Shown: piece after piece, positions 33,601 to 47,437 of the stretch
Numbering within the stretch: position 1 is the first letter of the stretch
How the letters are laid out: every line of letters begins with the position of its first letter
Assembly (NCBI GenBank): GCA_964017195.1
Contig: OZ024898.1
Span: 16,010,975 to 16,074,974 of the forward strand
DNA from: Siderastrea radians
Lineage: Eukaryota > Cnidaria > Anthozoa > Scleractinia > Rhizangiidae
Direction: 5' to 3'
Length of the DNA stretch: 64,000 nt
Translations under genes and position numbers: made by a program
The notes under the pieces: model-generated
What the model saw: only the letters and a program-made list of their open reading frames with translations
What the model was told of the DNA's origin: nothing
Databases searched by the model: none

Positions 33601-36600
33601 CTCCTTTTAGTGTTGAGAACTGGTTATGATTTCATAATTGATCTTTGGAAATAATCAGATTGCCTCTTGACCGATTGTTTGTTGATTACGGATAAATCCT
33701 CTGTGTTTCTCTGGTCTGCAGCCGCCATGTTGAAATTGGTGTAGGTGGCATGCAGAAGAGGCAACACTAAGAAAGGACCCTAGAAACAAGCTTGTGATGA
33801 GAATCATGATCAGTTGTTTTACTGGGAGCTGTGTTGATTTTTTGATCCGGTTTGCTTTCATTCCTTGTAATGAACGACGTCCGCTGGTAAATTTGGTTTT
33901 ATCTGGACGTGATATAATTTAGATTGAACAAACATACATAACTAAACAGACTGCACTAGGTTAGTTAAGTGCACATGGTCATTGTATGACATTCCAAAAA
34001 GTCGTTCTTCTCCAAAAGGTAAGAAAACGGACCAAGTATCAGTGGATTGAATTTGCTGTTTTGCTTCCCAAAGTAGACAACAGACAAGACACACTAGGAT
34101 GTTAAATAATTACATATTAAGGAATTTTTCTGATGATCGCTTTGTGCATGAAACTCAAGTAACAGCCCTACAGTTTTCTATTTTTAAATTCTTATTTATT
34201 TTTCTTGTATTTCTTACATTAATTTATTCAGTTTTTTGTGACAATCGATTGTCGCATCGCCAAGAGTTTTCGATCAATTATTATATCAGGATTGAGGGGC
34301 TTAGGAAAAGTAATATTCTATCATAAATCTGGAATTTTTTTTGTTTTTGTTTTCCATAATAATAGAATGAATTAGGATTGTTCAAGAGAAACAGATGTTG
34401 GGCTAGTTTTTGCATGTGTATAAGTTGTTTGAGTTGATTAAAAACTCAAGCTTGAGCTTGAGCTTGAGTTCGCTTATTTTTGGGAACTAAAGACTAAACT
34501 GAAATGAATTACAGAAGCAAAAAACACCTATTAAATAATGGTAGATTCTGGAAAGTTCAATTACAGGAACAATTCATGACTCTTCTGGCAAATGGAGCAA
34601 GGAAAAGTTAAATTCGGGGAAAGTCGTGGCTGGCCAATAATTCGGAGCAGCTCGAAATAAACCAAATAAAACTCAAACTGAAAGCTGTAAATACAGTCCA
34701 CAGTTGTACTCTGTAAGATGCAGAAGATTGTTTTGTTTGATAGTTTATGACTTACATTTAAAAAGTCACAAACCCATGCCAGATGAAAACTTACAATCTT
34801 GATTCATGGACATTATTAAGTTATTTCAACTTGTGCATAAAGAAATGTTTAAACTTGTAGAGCAGAAACATTAACACATAAAGACTTCTTTGCAATCTTT
34901 TCTCCGGCAGCCAAAGTTAAGACACAATTTCATTCCTCGTCCAGCTGTTCCTAACCCGGCTGCAAACGCCAACCTTAACTGAAGACCAGCAAGCTTCCTA
35001 AGACTTGTAACATGTACCTGAGAAAACTTTTTCTTGTCATTCCTTCCTGCGTAGTCTTGGCAAATCAAAAACTACAAATGAATACTTTCTAGGATCCTAA
35101 CCACTCGTGAATTCTTCATTGGTAGAGACATGGAAAACTCAGTTAAGAGCCCCACAAAACTTGCCTAATTATTACACTTTGAACCATTCTACTTCAATGG
35201 CTTTGTTGGCTTGTTACGTAAAAGTTTATGTTAATGCTATTGTTTTTGCAATGTCAGTAATTTGTTGCCAGGCTGTTGTTAGTGTCGTGAGCCATTCAGG
35301 GTGCAATGAGGGAATAAGGCAAAACCACCTGGAGGCACCCTGGTGTTTTGTCACCTTAAAGTCTCCTGCCCTTGAGCACAACACAAGATTTTTGTATTCA
35401 ACAGATGTCTAGGTAACTTATGGAACCATTACTGTGTGGCTATTCGACCAGGCCACTTGGAAGAAAATAGACCAATCACAATGTTAATTGAGAACAAAAG
35501 AATGCAGCATTTTTTCATAAACTGACCAATAACATTGAAGGATCCAGACAATACATCTCCAAATATATGAATCTGTCTAATTCTGCGAACTTATCGGGCA
35601 ATAGTCTATCTTTTCATTGGTAAGAATCAATGGCGATTTTGAACATTTTCAAACAGTGCGGTATTGACTCAATGTGATTGAAATCTCGCGAATTGTTTGT
35701 AGGCATCACGTAAGCTAAAAGCTTAAAGTTAATGTAAATGTTTCCAATGGCTTTTACCCAGAACATAAAATTAAGACTGAATCAAGAGGGTTACATATAT
35801 GGCAATAGTCATCAACGTTCTCAGCTATTACGAGATTCAGAGAAGAAGGAACTGGAAGTTTAAGGACGTTCGCGCTAATTGTTTCTGTACATCCTTACTG
35901 CACACGCACTTCACATTGCCATGTCCTGCCACGTCATACATTGAGTGCACGTGCTGTTGAAGAAATGTAGAGATCTAAAGCGCTATTGGACATTTTCATA
36001 TCTATGCACAGATTTGACTCTCTTAAATGTTAGGTGACCCCAGATTTTCTTTTGATAGATCACTTTCTTTATCGATTATCTACGTTTGATGAAAAATTGA
36101 TCAAGACAATTTGTGTTGTGGAACTCTGATTTTTTTCAACTTTTCTGCCCACACATCATTGAATTCCGCTATTACGTATTTTAGCTCTAGCAGTGCTTTC
36201 AATAAGCACCGACGGCCGACGAAAAGCGTCGGCTATTTCGCTCAAAAAAGTCGGCTACTTTTTGCCCTAAATTAAAGTAATTAAAGGAAGATTCTTTCAA
36301 ACCCCTAGGTGATACAGTCGGTTACTCTACTCAAACCAGCTGCCTACTTCAATTTTTATTGAAACCCCTGCTCTAGGTGTTGGCAAAAGCCCATTTCAAA
36401 GGTTGAGTTTAACCAAAAGGATGACACTGGTTCAAATTATTTACTTGACAGACCCACTTAAATGAAATTTAACTGAGCAAGTGGGTCTTCAGCAAATCAT
36501 TTTTAATATTTTCAACTAACAACCACTGAGGCCACGTTGAGTTACGAGGGCCGGTTTGTCAAAATTGGGGTAGTTTTCCACTCACTTTATTTCGAAAACG

Positions 36601-39600
36601 AAGTCCGTGACCCCCGAATTTTTTTGCATTTCTGGCATGGGTAACTCATTATCTGACTGCAGCAAAAGTATGAAAAAAATCTGTGTTGTAGAAGATTTTT
36701 GCATAAACATCCGTAAAATGATTGGAAACTTTAATTTCAAGTATGGGAGGCAAAGAGGCCAAGTTTCCTTCAGTTGTTTCCTTGAAACCAGAATCAGTAT
36801 GTCAATGATAAGCACCTGTTGATTCAAAAAGCACTTAGTCAGAACAAGGAGATTTTGGAGCTTTTGTTGTTATTGAACGATTACATGTAAAGTGTGCAAA
36901 TTTTGATAATTATCTTTTAGTTCTGTGTTTGTTTATATTCGCCGCGCTAAGTAAACGCTTCTCAGAATCAAGCAACTTTGTTGCGTTACTGAATTTCATT
37001 TCAGAAAAGGTTTGTTCTACAAATAAACGCAGGCTTAAGCTGTTCTGCTGAAGTGAAGGTTTGTTTGTGGGTGAAAATTTTACTATCAATTGCATATTCA
37101 ACATCTAAATGCTCTGCTCAAAAGTTAGGATTGAAAGAAACCAGTCGTTGACGTGGCAGTTTCCCGAGCAGTTATGATCAGAGGTCACAACTTGTCAAAT
37201 TTTTTCGAACGTGTATTATCTGGATGCTTCAACGTTATTGGTTGTTTCTGAAAAAACTTTGCTATTGTTTGTTTTTAGTTACCGCTGTGATTGGTCACTT
37301 TTCTTCCAACTGGCCCGGTTCGAGTAGCTGCACAGTAAAATATTCTTGAAAAGGAGAGTTTTATTGTTTAGTATTTATCTTACCGTGATTGTCATTTAAA
37401 TTACCTCATGAATGTTTCACGTCCCTGAAGGGTAATGGCACTAACGTTCTCAGGATTATTCCATACTCTGCCGTGCAGTTTGCTGCTTATGAAGAATTCA
37501 AAAAGGTAAACAAATTTGATGTTTGTTTAATTCATTAATTTTTTGTTAATTATTACTTATTCAGGCCTCCGCTAAATATTTGCTGGTGACATTTTGCATG
37601 TTAAAAAATACTGCTTTGGTCAGAAGTAAGATTGTTTGAACTAATTATGTCTTTTGTGTGATAAAAAATTTAAATGGTTTGGCCTGCAGAAAGATGACAT
37701 GTTGATTGGTTACATGTTGATATGACACTTATAGTTTCATGGTCATGCAAATGTGTTTCCTTCCACGTTTAATGTAGTATTAATTAAGATTTAGACTTGC
37801 AAAACTAGTTCTTTCCAGCAATCTTAAGTTGATTGATGATTAATCACTATAGCTTCACAAGGTACTGCACTTCACATATCTCTAATAACTAGTTGTTTCT
37901 ATATTTCTCTATAGCTCCTTAAGGTCTCTGAAGATCTCCAATACCAAACTCCTCTGAAAAGACTCCTGGCTGGTGGATTGGCAGGAACAACTTCAGTTAT
38001 TGCTACTTATCCACTTGATCTTGTGAGGTCAGTTATTGCCACTGGCAGTAATTTACAGTCAAGAAAGGTCAAGCATTGACACCCAAGAGAAAAGTATATA
38101 AACTTAGATGAAACTGTAAGGCAAATGCAAAAATTGTCACGAAACCTGTCAAGTAGCTATGCATATGCCTCAATTTTGACTGAGTAACTTGTTTTCAATT
38201 TTGAACTCTGCGGATCATCACCAGTAATCAATGAAACCAACTTGCAGTTAAAATTACTGTTCGTGATTGTGCATGTCATTTGACCTGTTTGAACTTAAAG
38301 TACTTAATAAGTGCGATCTGTGGGAATAAGACCAAACTACACTGAACTAAAGGGCAAGAATGGACCTGTGAATAAGGCATAACACTTGTGATAATGGGAT
38401 AACACTAAGAAGGGGACCACTTGCAGGCCCCATGCTTTGAAAAATGGTGGCCCGACCGATTGTTGTATGCAACAAGTTTCAAGAGGGTTTTGGACATAAT
38501 AATCATAGATCAAAATGAATAGGAAAGTTCTAGAAGGTTGATTCAAATGGACTGGACATCGGAGAACTCAAAGCAACTAATAATATTATTTGTTCCGGGA
38601 CATAATAGTGCATTTTCCTCAAAGAGAAAGGTTATCCTAATGTCGGCAACTGAAAAATGAGGCATACATTTTAGGCCTTGGACTTCCTGAGGCTTTTTTA
38701 AGCCTCAAAACAAGAAAGTAAATTCCCAAAGTAAATTATGTCAATAATGCATTTACTTTATTTGGACAAAAAATAGCACACAGCAGGAAATATCAACTCA
38801 ACCTCAAGCTTCATTAAGACGTATCAGTATCTGTTGTAACCTCTTTCCTCTCTTTTACTTTTTACTAATATTTTGTGTCATAATTTAGTGTGTTAATTAG
38901 ATTAAGTGTAGCAATACTCATAATATTTCCTGGACACAAGATAAAAGCTAATTTAAATCAAAGGCAGCCATTGGTGAGCTCGTGGATATAAACAGGTTTT
39001 GCTGGGTACTTGGATGATATACAGGGATGGCTTAATTGAATACTTAGATGAGAGAGTGTTTACTTCTTGAGCCCTGGTTTCAAATATTTGATGAAAAAAT
39101 TGAAGAAATTGCAAGGACATATTGACAACAACTGGTTCTTGCTGTAGCAAAATTTCGAAAACATATCCCAGAAAATTTATTTATAGTTATTGTTACCTAA
39201 TAGAAACATATTTTTACAATGTTAATAATTCATGTAGCTGATGACTAAAGGCTTGCAAATTAACTCCAGCTTGTTAGGGCTCGTCTTTGATAAACCACAG
39301 GTTTTCTTGTTTGTATATTATTTTAAAAGTTGACATATTTTGTGTTACTGCAGAACAAGATTAGCAGCTCAAGGAGAAGGAATGGAGAGAAGATACAGGT
39401 AGAAGCTTGCAAATAGAGTGCTTTATTCGGTGTTTGTGGTGTTTGTCCTCTTGTCATTTTTTTCAAGGAAGTTCACTTAAATCGTAAGCTGTAAAAGTTA
39501 CTGCAGTAGGATTTCCCATGATCTTTGTCACCACTTTTTCAACATTAACTTAACATGGTCATGCCTCGCTAACCACCAATAAATTATGATGCATCACTAA

Positions 39601-42600
39601 ATTGTTGTAGGAACTGTTTACAGTTAAATCTGCCATAAGCAAACACACAAGATGCCATACATAAGAGGTCTCTTATGGGTGGTGGTCATGGTCTTATGCA
39701 GCGGCACTGGCATGAAGAGAAGTGATGTGTGTACGGGTGGTGGTCATGGTCTTATGCAGTGGCACTGGTATGAAGAGAAGTGATGTGTGTACGGGTGGTG
39801 GTCATGGTCTTATGCAGTGGCACTGGCATGAAGAGAAGTGATGTCTGTATGGGTGGTGGTCATGGTCTTATGCAGTGGCACTGGTATGAAGAGAAGTGAT
39901 GTGTGTACGGGTGGTGGTCATGGCCTTATGCAGTGGCACTGGTATGAAGAGAAGTGATGTGTGTACGGGTGGTGGTCATGGCCTTATGCAGTGGCACTGG
40001 TATGAAGAGAAGTGATGTGTGTACGGGTGGTGGTCATGGTCTTATGCAGTGGCACTGGCATGAAGAGAAGTGATGTGTGTACGGGTGGTGGTCATGGCCT
40101 TATGCAGTGGCACTGGTATGAAGAGAAGTGATGTGTGTACGGGTGGTGGTCATGGTCTTATGCAGTGGCACTGGTATGAAGAGAAGTGATGTGTGTACGG
40201 GTGGTGATCATGGTCTTATGCAGTGGCACTGGTATGAAGAGAAGTGATGTGTGTACGGGTGGTGGTCATGGTCTTATGCAGTGGCACTGGTATGAAGAGA
40301 AGTGATGTGTGTACGGGTGGTGGTCATGGTCTTATGCAGTGGCACTGGTATGAAGAGAAGTGATGTATGTACGGGTGGTGGTCATGGCCTTATGCAGTGG
40401 CACTGGCATGAAGAGAAGTGATGTGTGTACGGGTGGTGGTCATGGCAGAACGTCACAGACAGAAACGTCTAACAGTTTCCCAGGTCTTCCGATGTGGTCT
40501 TTTCCTTCAACCAGTACAAAGCAGGTGCAGCAAGCAAGCAGCCACGCTTTTACCGTAAACAACTTTCACAATCGTCAATTAAGTCACATTTAACGTCATT
40601 CATTTTAAAACCGCTTTTAAAATTGATTTCAGTGAAAAAAGGTAAACTTGAACCGTTCAAAAATTTTTTGGACCTCAATGTCGAAAATTTCACTCTTTGC
40701 TTACCTGTCACTAGATTGTAATTGATTGGTTCAAATAAAACATGTGAGCAGTTTGGAAGCCATTAAAGAGTTGCGTGTGCACAGTAGCGTGATGGTCGTG
40801 TTAAAATTTCAAAATTTTGTTGAGAATATTATAAACAAAAAATCGTATGATCTGCTCGTGCATTTCGTGATTTATGGTCAGGTCACCAGTAGTGTAGCAC
40901 CGCTCAAAAGCTTGTATTTTCATTGGACCGCTATATGTAGCAGCTCTATTGTTTTTACGGCTCGTGCAATTTTGAGAACTTTCAAAACATCACTCGTGCC
41001 CATAAATCACGAAATGCACTCGCGTTCATACGATTTTCTATACGTAGAATCCCAAATAGGATGTACATGAAATATCTTTTTAGTTGTCACAAATTGACAG
41101 TCCAACGCTCTCCACTTTATCAGGGACTGGCTGTTACAAGTATGTTACATTTACAAATGATTCATATGAGGCTTGTATGGTGCCACTCTACAATTTTTAC
41201 CCGGTGAGGCGGGATTGTGTTAAATGGTAAAAGCTATTAATAGTATTTAATCAATTATGATTTTACAGAAATATTCTCCATGCTTTTCAAACCATTTTAA
41301 AAGATGAAGGAGGAATTTTTAGTGGTTGTCTTTACAAGGGACTGCCTCCGACTGTCATGGTAAGTTGCTGGAGTCATGATCACAAATTATCAACTGTTTT
41401 TAAATAATTGTCAACCGAACTTTTGAAGTTTGATACAAGAATATGTTTCTCAGGATATTCTGAACTAAAGAAAGAGGCCACATACAATCAACTTGTTTTA
41501 CGTAACTTAAGTTGTATACTTAGATATTATTCCACAGGCGCTCATTGGCTATGAAGTGATAAATAACCAACGAGGCACAAAGTGCAAAGTTCGTTATAAT
41601 GTTCTCGTGTCCAACTAATGTGAGTGTAATTATATATCTCTATTAATATCTCAACTTTGGGAATTGCTGCTGTGAATTTTTTGCCATATTTTGGGGCAAA
41701 ACCTTTTGTGAAATTGTAGCACTTGATGTTTCATGCAAAATTCAATTTCCTTATGTATGAGACAAAAAACAGTAAGTAAGTGATGAACAAATGAGAATGC
41801 TAGAAGTTCAGTAACAAGGAACTCAGGGTCTCCTGAACACCTCTGTTTCACGTTTATCCTATTATTATGTATTTTGCTGTACTCATCATACCTTATTGTT
41901 ACAAATTTTTCGCGGGAACCTAATTTTGAAAAAATCGGAGAGGCAAATTTCACGAGACTTAAATATCGCAAAGTTGTCACAGAATCGTGCTACAGATGGT
42001 AATTTTACATTGCCATATTTTGTAGTGATACTGAATAGAACTATAACGGATAGACATGTTCATTTGCAACAAACCACTACACAGGTCAGCAATTACAAAT
42101 GCCTTCTCTGTTGAATTGGTTAACACCATAAATCCATAAATGAACAAAGGCAAAAATCACAAAAAGTAAGACCCAGAAATAATTTGTATATTATAATAAG
42201 CTAAGGTACTTCCCTTTAATGAAACTCCGGTCGCAGTTTTGTATGTCACGTAGCTACGAAAGATCATGTCACACCCCTCAAATAATCGCCCCCTCAAAGG
42301 TTAAAACTCTAAATGTAATGTAATATAATTATCAAACTTGCTGAATGTTTGCACATAAAGTTCACTGTGAACATAATTGCTTCCCTAAAAGCGTTTGTGA
42401 CCCTTTTAGACCTAAAAACCATTTGCTTGCAAACCATGCTTTGAAAATATTGAGTGCCTAAATTAATGACCCTTTCTGGAGCAGATAAAATGCTAATTAC
42501 CCCTTAGCCTGATAACATTAGTGAGGAACTATATAGCAAGCAAGCAGTGCCTGCATAGGAGGTCTTTGTTGGGACAATACTTAGTGTTGTGACCACTCAG

Positions 42601-45600
42601 TGGAAACAAACATATCCACAGTTGATGTATGTAGTTTATAGTGTCGGTATCTACATGTAAGAGAAGTGGTTTAGTCTTGAGTTCAATCCCGGCGTAATTA
42701 ATCGACGAAACCAATAATTGATTTTAAAAATCGATGTTATTCGATAACAGTTAAATTTAGTTAAACGATAGTTTAACAGAGTTAACCGCCACGAGCTTAG
42801 CAGTCTTTCCCGGTCAGCGGTAAAGGCTCATGTGGATCGTCGTTTCTTCGTCATAAGCTGCTTACGGCTGGGATCTTCTTCGAGTTCTCGAGCGTTTTGT
42901 AGCGGTTGTGTAGCAATCCTAAGCGGTTTTGTGCAGCGGTTGTTCAAGCGTTCCCCTACCCCACCCCACCCTCTAATTTCCTTCCACTGATTCAATCAGT
43001 GTGACGGGTTCCTGGAATGGGGTCTCATGGCTGGGTTGTGGGCATTTGCCAGCCATAGGGGCGGGATTCTATCTAGGAGCTGGCTGGACACAGTGGAAGC
43101 ACCTGGCACCAACCTTCCATTTTAACGAGGCAGTCGGTTAATTATTGGTAAACGATATCGGTAAACGAGAAGTAATCCACATTTGTGCAGTACGGTGTAT
43201 ATTGAATGTTGACATGATCTCCCATTCGTATACGGCAACAAAACAGGAAAAAAAACATGTAGAAGGTTAAAGGCATTTTAATAAACACAAACTTTGCAAC
43301 GAGTTCTTGATACGTATCTAACTAGTGGACCAATTATTTGCACATGCATTGAAATCACCAATAATGTGTTTACTCGCAATGACCGCTCGTGTCCTCTGTT
43401 TATAATAAATAATTTGTATTGGGGATGCGCATACATGTATGATAGAGTACGCCAGCTTGTTCTTAATCCCGCTTGAGAAGCTCGCGCTTGAAAAATAAAA
43501 GGATAAGAACTACTATTTAACATGTCAATTATGATGACAACTCCTTCGCAAGGACAAAATCAAATAACGGCTAATGGGGAGAAATTTTCTATTGACTCGA
43601 TGTCGGCACAATTCGATGCGAGTCGACGAAATTGATGGCAATCGATAATAATTGGACTAATTAAACGAACAGTTTGATGTGATTGTCGATTATTAATCGA
43701 TTACCGATATTAATCGATATTAACTAATTTCATCGATTTGTTGATAATAGCATTCCGATAATCGTTTTTCACCAGTTAATTATGCCAGGGTAAAATCTGT
43801 TAATACGTTACTCTCCTGGCCAGGGGGAAGTTCATTTCAACCTATAGTTTGTATACATCATCCGGTTAACATTATCATGTTGTTTTCTAACAGGGAATTG
43901 CTCCTTACATTGGCTTAAATTTTGCAGTTTATGAAACACTGAAAGGTGCAGTAAGTCCTGCGTTGGGTTTTTTCAATTTAAGTCAGTAATTATATATTAG
44001 TTATCATTTATTTTGTATTCGTAACTTATCAGTAAGAATTGAACCTGCTGAATTCACTTGCTTTGCTGAAGAATTGTTAGTTCGAGTAGATAAACGTAGT
44101 ACTTAAGACAAACCCTGCCTTATCGTTACCCACTTTGTGATACGGTTTTAAAGATAATTAGTATTTTATGAGGATACTCTAATCGTTCACTGTAAGTTGA
44201 GTTTTTTGGATTGTTCGTTTGGGCAGAAAGATTCCAATCAGCTGTTTTCTTTTTCAACAACTTTGGAGATGTTTTTTTTCTTTGCGAATGCAGTTTGTCT
44301 GCCACTGTTAAGTACCATAAATAACTTGCTCTTTGTTAAAAGTCAATTGTCCGCCTTGTTTAGCCACCTACAAATGGTGCTTTTGCAAAAAAGGGAAACA
44401 AAAACGAAAGGAAGAAACCCCCCAAAATAGGGGAGAAATAACGTAAAATAAAGACAGTAGCCCGTTGAATTCGATTCATAATGCTCGGAGAGACTCCTTA
44501 CATCGTGCATGAAGCCTGGAGTTGCACATGCGGTGATCATCAAAAATTAGAAATAAATATATACCACTAATTAAAGGTACCCTGCATGTTAATACAGACT
44601 TTTTTGTAGTCTCTTCAGGCTTGTAATAACAAGGTTTGGTGTACGAATATCTTTGGTTCAGTAATCAGTGACTACATTTGCTTACGATACCTTAAAACAG
44701 CATTTTCATAATTACATTTACATTTTGATATTTACTTTTCATTAAATTAACTAAAATTTGCTTTCCAGAGGCTTATTATATTTTTGACTTAAAATAAGTT
44801 GAAATTAATTTTTGGCAGATTTCATCAGAGAAATACTGTCTGGGCCCAGTTATAACCAAATGATACGGATTCCTGTAAATCTTTTCTGGTCTACATTTTG
44901 ACTTTGGTCTTTGGTTGCTTTCAAATGGTCACTTGGAATTGGCTGTGAAAACTGTTTTGAAATAAGAGAAACAGGAACCTTGGTTAAATTTTAATCCCAG
45001 GTTAAACCGCCTTTCGAACAACCGGGCCCTGGTCTATCGGTACGCTAATGTTAATGTTTTCTTTATGCATTAATTGTTTTTGTTGTTGTTTAGATTTTGC
45101 CCTGAGTCACTTCATAGTAATGGCTCGTGAAGCAGAGTTGAAGAGAATGGACAAGGATAAGGAGTTGCCTGTTCCTGTTCGTCTTTTATGTGGAGGATTG
45201 GCAGGAGCTATTTCTCAAACAAGTAAGTCAGCTAAGTAAGTTCATTAATGCATAGCCATGCCTTCTTCCAACTCTCCTTCCAACTTCCAACTTCCGAGTC
45301 ATTTCCAACTTCCAGAATACTTGTATAATTAGATACGTGCTCTTTGTATGTCAATTAGTCTGAAGATGGTGTAGAGTAATACCGAAGTATAACTAACGAT
45401 AAGTTTATTTTCTTGTATTCATACTGCAAGTATCTTGTCCAAAGGCAAAAGGATTACGTCGCTCAAACAGTCAACAACAGTATTTCTAGAATTTTGAGAG
45501 AACGAGAAACTTCTGTGGTTACTCGAGGCAAGGGCGATTGTTTCCAAATCTTTATGAAGAAATCCGGTGTACTACAATAAAAATCAGTACCAACAAAAAC

Positions 45601-46474
45601 CCTACATGTACCCCCTGAAGTAAATGAAACCTAGCTAAAAACCGAAAAATAGTACATTGAGTGAAAATTAAAAAGTTATTATAAACTGACAATTTAATTT
45701 CATTGATAATATGAGGTTTCGACTCGCCAGAGATCAAAATGTCCCTCCTGCGCCGTGTGGTCAGACTAACTGACAAACTTCTTACTGAATACTCCAAGGT
45801 CAAACCATACTTATTTTGCCCTATTTTTATGATCACTGTTTTCAGTAACTTACCCACTTGATGTGGTACGAAGACGGATGCAGATGAAAGGAATCAGTGG
45901 AGACTTGTTTGCGTACACTTCGACTGGAAATGCATTTACTGTCATTGTTAAAGTTGAAGGCATTCAAGGTTTATACAAAGGAATGTGGCCGAATTTGTTA
46001 AAGGTACTAACCAGGGAATTTTAGATTGAAGAAGTCGATAACAGCAACCCTGGTGAAAGTATTGACAACAACAGCTAACTTTTGAGTTGTTATCCAAAAA
46101 CATTACCTGTACCTATGAGGGTTCACATCTCGTTCTTACAGAATACGTATACCACAGAAGTTAACCCCTACACTCACCCGTGTAGCAGCCATGTTGCATT
46201 GCACAAACCATACACCCTAGGAACTAAGTTGAGTCACTGTGATCAACGTTTACATCTGAGCGAGGGAGCTGATCCTACCAGTCTGACAAATCACTTATAG
46301 TATTCATAAGTTAAGCGTGGTCTAAAATGATGATGTTTACTAATCATGAGAGATTGAACTGTTGTTCTGTTCGTTTTTCAGGTTGCCCCTCTTGTCGGAA
46401 TCCAGTTTGTTACTTATGAGATAACTAAAGCCTTCCTGTACGGCCAAGGACTCCAACTTCCTTTCAGGACTTGA
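30645..46474 (+). CDS. SLC25-family mitochondrial carrier 1 (CoA/adenine-nucleotide/PAPS-type)
   Basis: Coding exons are 30645-30866, 33093-33179, 37431-37505, 37915-38027, 39354-39398, 41269-41359, 43894-43945, 45094-45222, 45846-46003 and 46382-46474. They sum to 1065 nt, or 354 aa. All three SLC25 signatures PX(D/E)XX(K/R) are present: PLERVK at 65-70, PLDLVR at 161-166 and PLDVVR at 275-280, giving the usual six transmembrane helices of an inner-membrane solute exchanger. An extra N-terminal tail of about 45 residues is hydrophilic. Motifs such as [28 protein letters not shown] and GINFAVYE-like GLNFAVYE recall the yeast YPR011c, plant ADNT1 and animal SLC25A16/A42 group. Substrate is not determined. 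Exon 7 must use the donor at 43946 rather than the stronger-looking one at 43951 to keep frame. Introns hold PLE, MITE and minisatellite sequences. Confidence 0.92.
31322..32410 (+). pseudogene. Penelope-like element fragment (RT end plus GIY-YIG endonuclease)
   Basis: RT remnants come first: [13 protein letters not shown] (31326), then [14 protein letters not shown], where TDD replaces the usual catalytic YVDD-like motif, and the thumb region with [19 protein letters not shown]-type nuclease follows ([15 protein letters not shown] at about 32000), then [18 protein letters not shown] and WMPMIKQH. Stops at 31371, 31776 and 32039 and frame changes make it dead; the 5' part is missing. RT plus GIY-YIG identifies a Penelope-like element. 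It lies in intron 1 of carrier 1. Confidence 0.85.
33215..33583. mobile_element. MITE with AATTGAAGGGC ends, about 370 bp
   Basis: The left end (AATTGAAGGGCCTGGTGGAA, then GTAGGTGATGAT) is inverted at the right end (ATCATCACTTACATCC ... TTCCACCAAGCCCTTCAATT). An inner pair, AATTCGAAGAATT near 33360 and its inverse near 33520, extends the fold. There is no coding sequence. It lies in intron 2 of carrier 1. Confidence 0.75.
39677..40447. repeat. Minisatellite, 58-bp unit, about 13 copies
   Basis: The unit contains GGGTGGTGGTCATGG, CTTATGCAGTGGCACTGG and ATGAAGAGAAGTGATGTG. Successive starts at 39677 and 39735 give a 58-bp period, and 13 copies fit before the array ends. Copies differ at a handful of repeated variant positions (T/C in GGTCTT or GGCCTT; A/G in GGTATG or GGCATG). 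It lies in intron 5 of carrier 1 and is non-coding. Confidence 0.92.
42691..43786. mobile_element. Inverted-repeat element with ATCGAT-rich termini, about 1.1 kb
   Basis: The outer ends GGCGTAATTAA (42691) and TTAATTATGCC (ending 43786) are inverted. Next to each end is a 60-150 bp tract rich in TAATCGA, ATCGATA and CGATAA motifs on both strands. The centre is GC-richer and has no recognised coding sequence. It could be a non-autonomous DNA transposon. It lies in intron 6 of carrier 1. Confidence 0.55.
44839..45035. mobile_element. MITE fragment with CTGGGCCC ends
   Basis: CTGGGCCCAGTTATAACC at about 44840 is partly inverted at the other side (TTTCGAACAACCGGGCCCTGG, ending about 45031). The right end is shared with the intronic sequence near 8190, so it is a dispersed family. 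It lies in intron 7 of carrier 1, just upstream of exon 8. Confidence 0.5.
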
Positions 46475-46493
46475 TCATCATTTGCTGTTAACT

Positions 46494-46504
46494 AATAAAA
46501 TAAA
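46494..46504 (+). terminator. Polyadenylation signals of SLC25 carrier 1
   Basis: Two overlapping AATAAA hexamers (46494-46499 and 46499-46504) lie 20-30 nt after the TGA stop at 46472-46474. Confidence 0.75.
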
Positions 46505-47437
46505 GTGTGTGTGCCAACTAATACAATAATGAACGTGTGCACGTAATTTAAATAAAACAAAGAAGAAGGAAAAAGCCACCATTTAAAATAAAAGCTTCAT
46601 ATTTGCACGGGGTGGTGTGTTTGAATGTCTCATTTTTGGTAGAGGCGAATCCATTCAAAACCAAAACAGAGGTGTAATCCTTTCCTTCAGTTTATTTTTC
46701 ATTTTTTCTATGAATTGTCGAATGTGTAAAGTAAAGTAAACTAGAAGTTAGGATCGACCCTTACACCTTGTAAGGCGGTTATCCTAGGCTGTGGCCATTC
46801 AAGTGAAATCTATTTGATGCTATTTCCGATGGTGATGGTGATTGTCGTTGATGTTTTAAATTTGGGATTCGCATAGAATTGGGAGTTTTAAGCAATGTTC
46901 TTTGGTACCGAAGCCAACCATCATACGAATTGCACGAATTGCGCTTGAAAAATGACTGAATCTAGCAAAACTTTCAAATTGATATTATTTGGCGATTTTA
47001 CAACTTAAAAGTGTCACAACAGAGTACTAAAAGATCGAAGGGAGCCTGTGCTCGGAGGCTTCAATACACCTTTCGATTGCGTAAATGTCCGTGTGCTTCC
47101 GTAACCAGCATAATTGTGATTGTTCGTATTTGACATATTTCCTACTTTACCTTTTTAAAGCCTTTATCCCGAATGTTATTGAGTACTTCACGTATGTTGA
47201 CTAACTTACATAAACACGTTTTTCTTTGCAAGTATAAATGTACACGGGAGGTCTATATCATTTTCAGAACAAAACTGAGACGACTGTTTGATCACTCGTT
47301 TTTTCTTCCTTTCCGACTAATTTTTCTTTTCAATAAACCTTGCATACAGAATTTGATGGAAATCCCCCACTTACTTTGCTTAGTGAGCTCTGCATTATAA
47401 CGGCCATTATTACGGTTCTTTTATACCAGCGGAAGGG

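Noticed and set aside
39661..40450. Regular repeats resembling a CRISPR array
   Set aside because: The 58-bp units abut directly with no unique spacers, in an intron of an animal gene; it is a minisatellite.
43894..43950. Carrier 1 exon 7 ending at the consensus-like donor 43951
   Set aside because: It gives an early stop in exon 8; the donor at 43946 keeps the frame.
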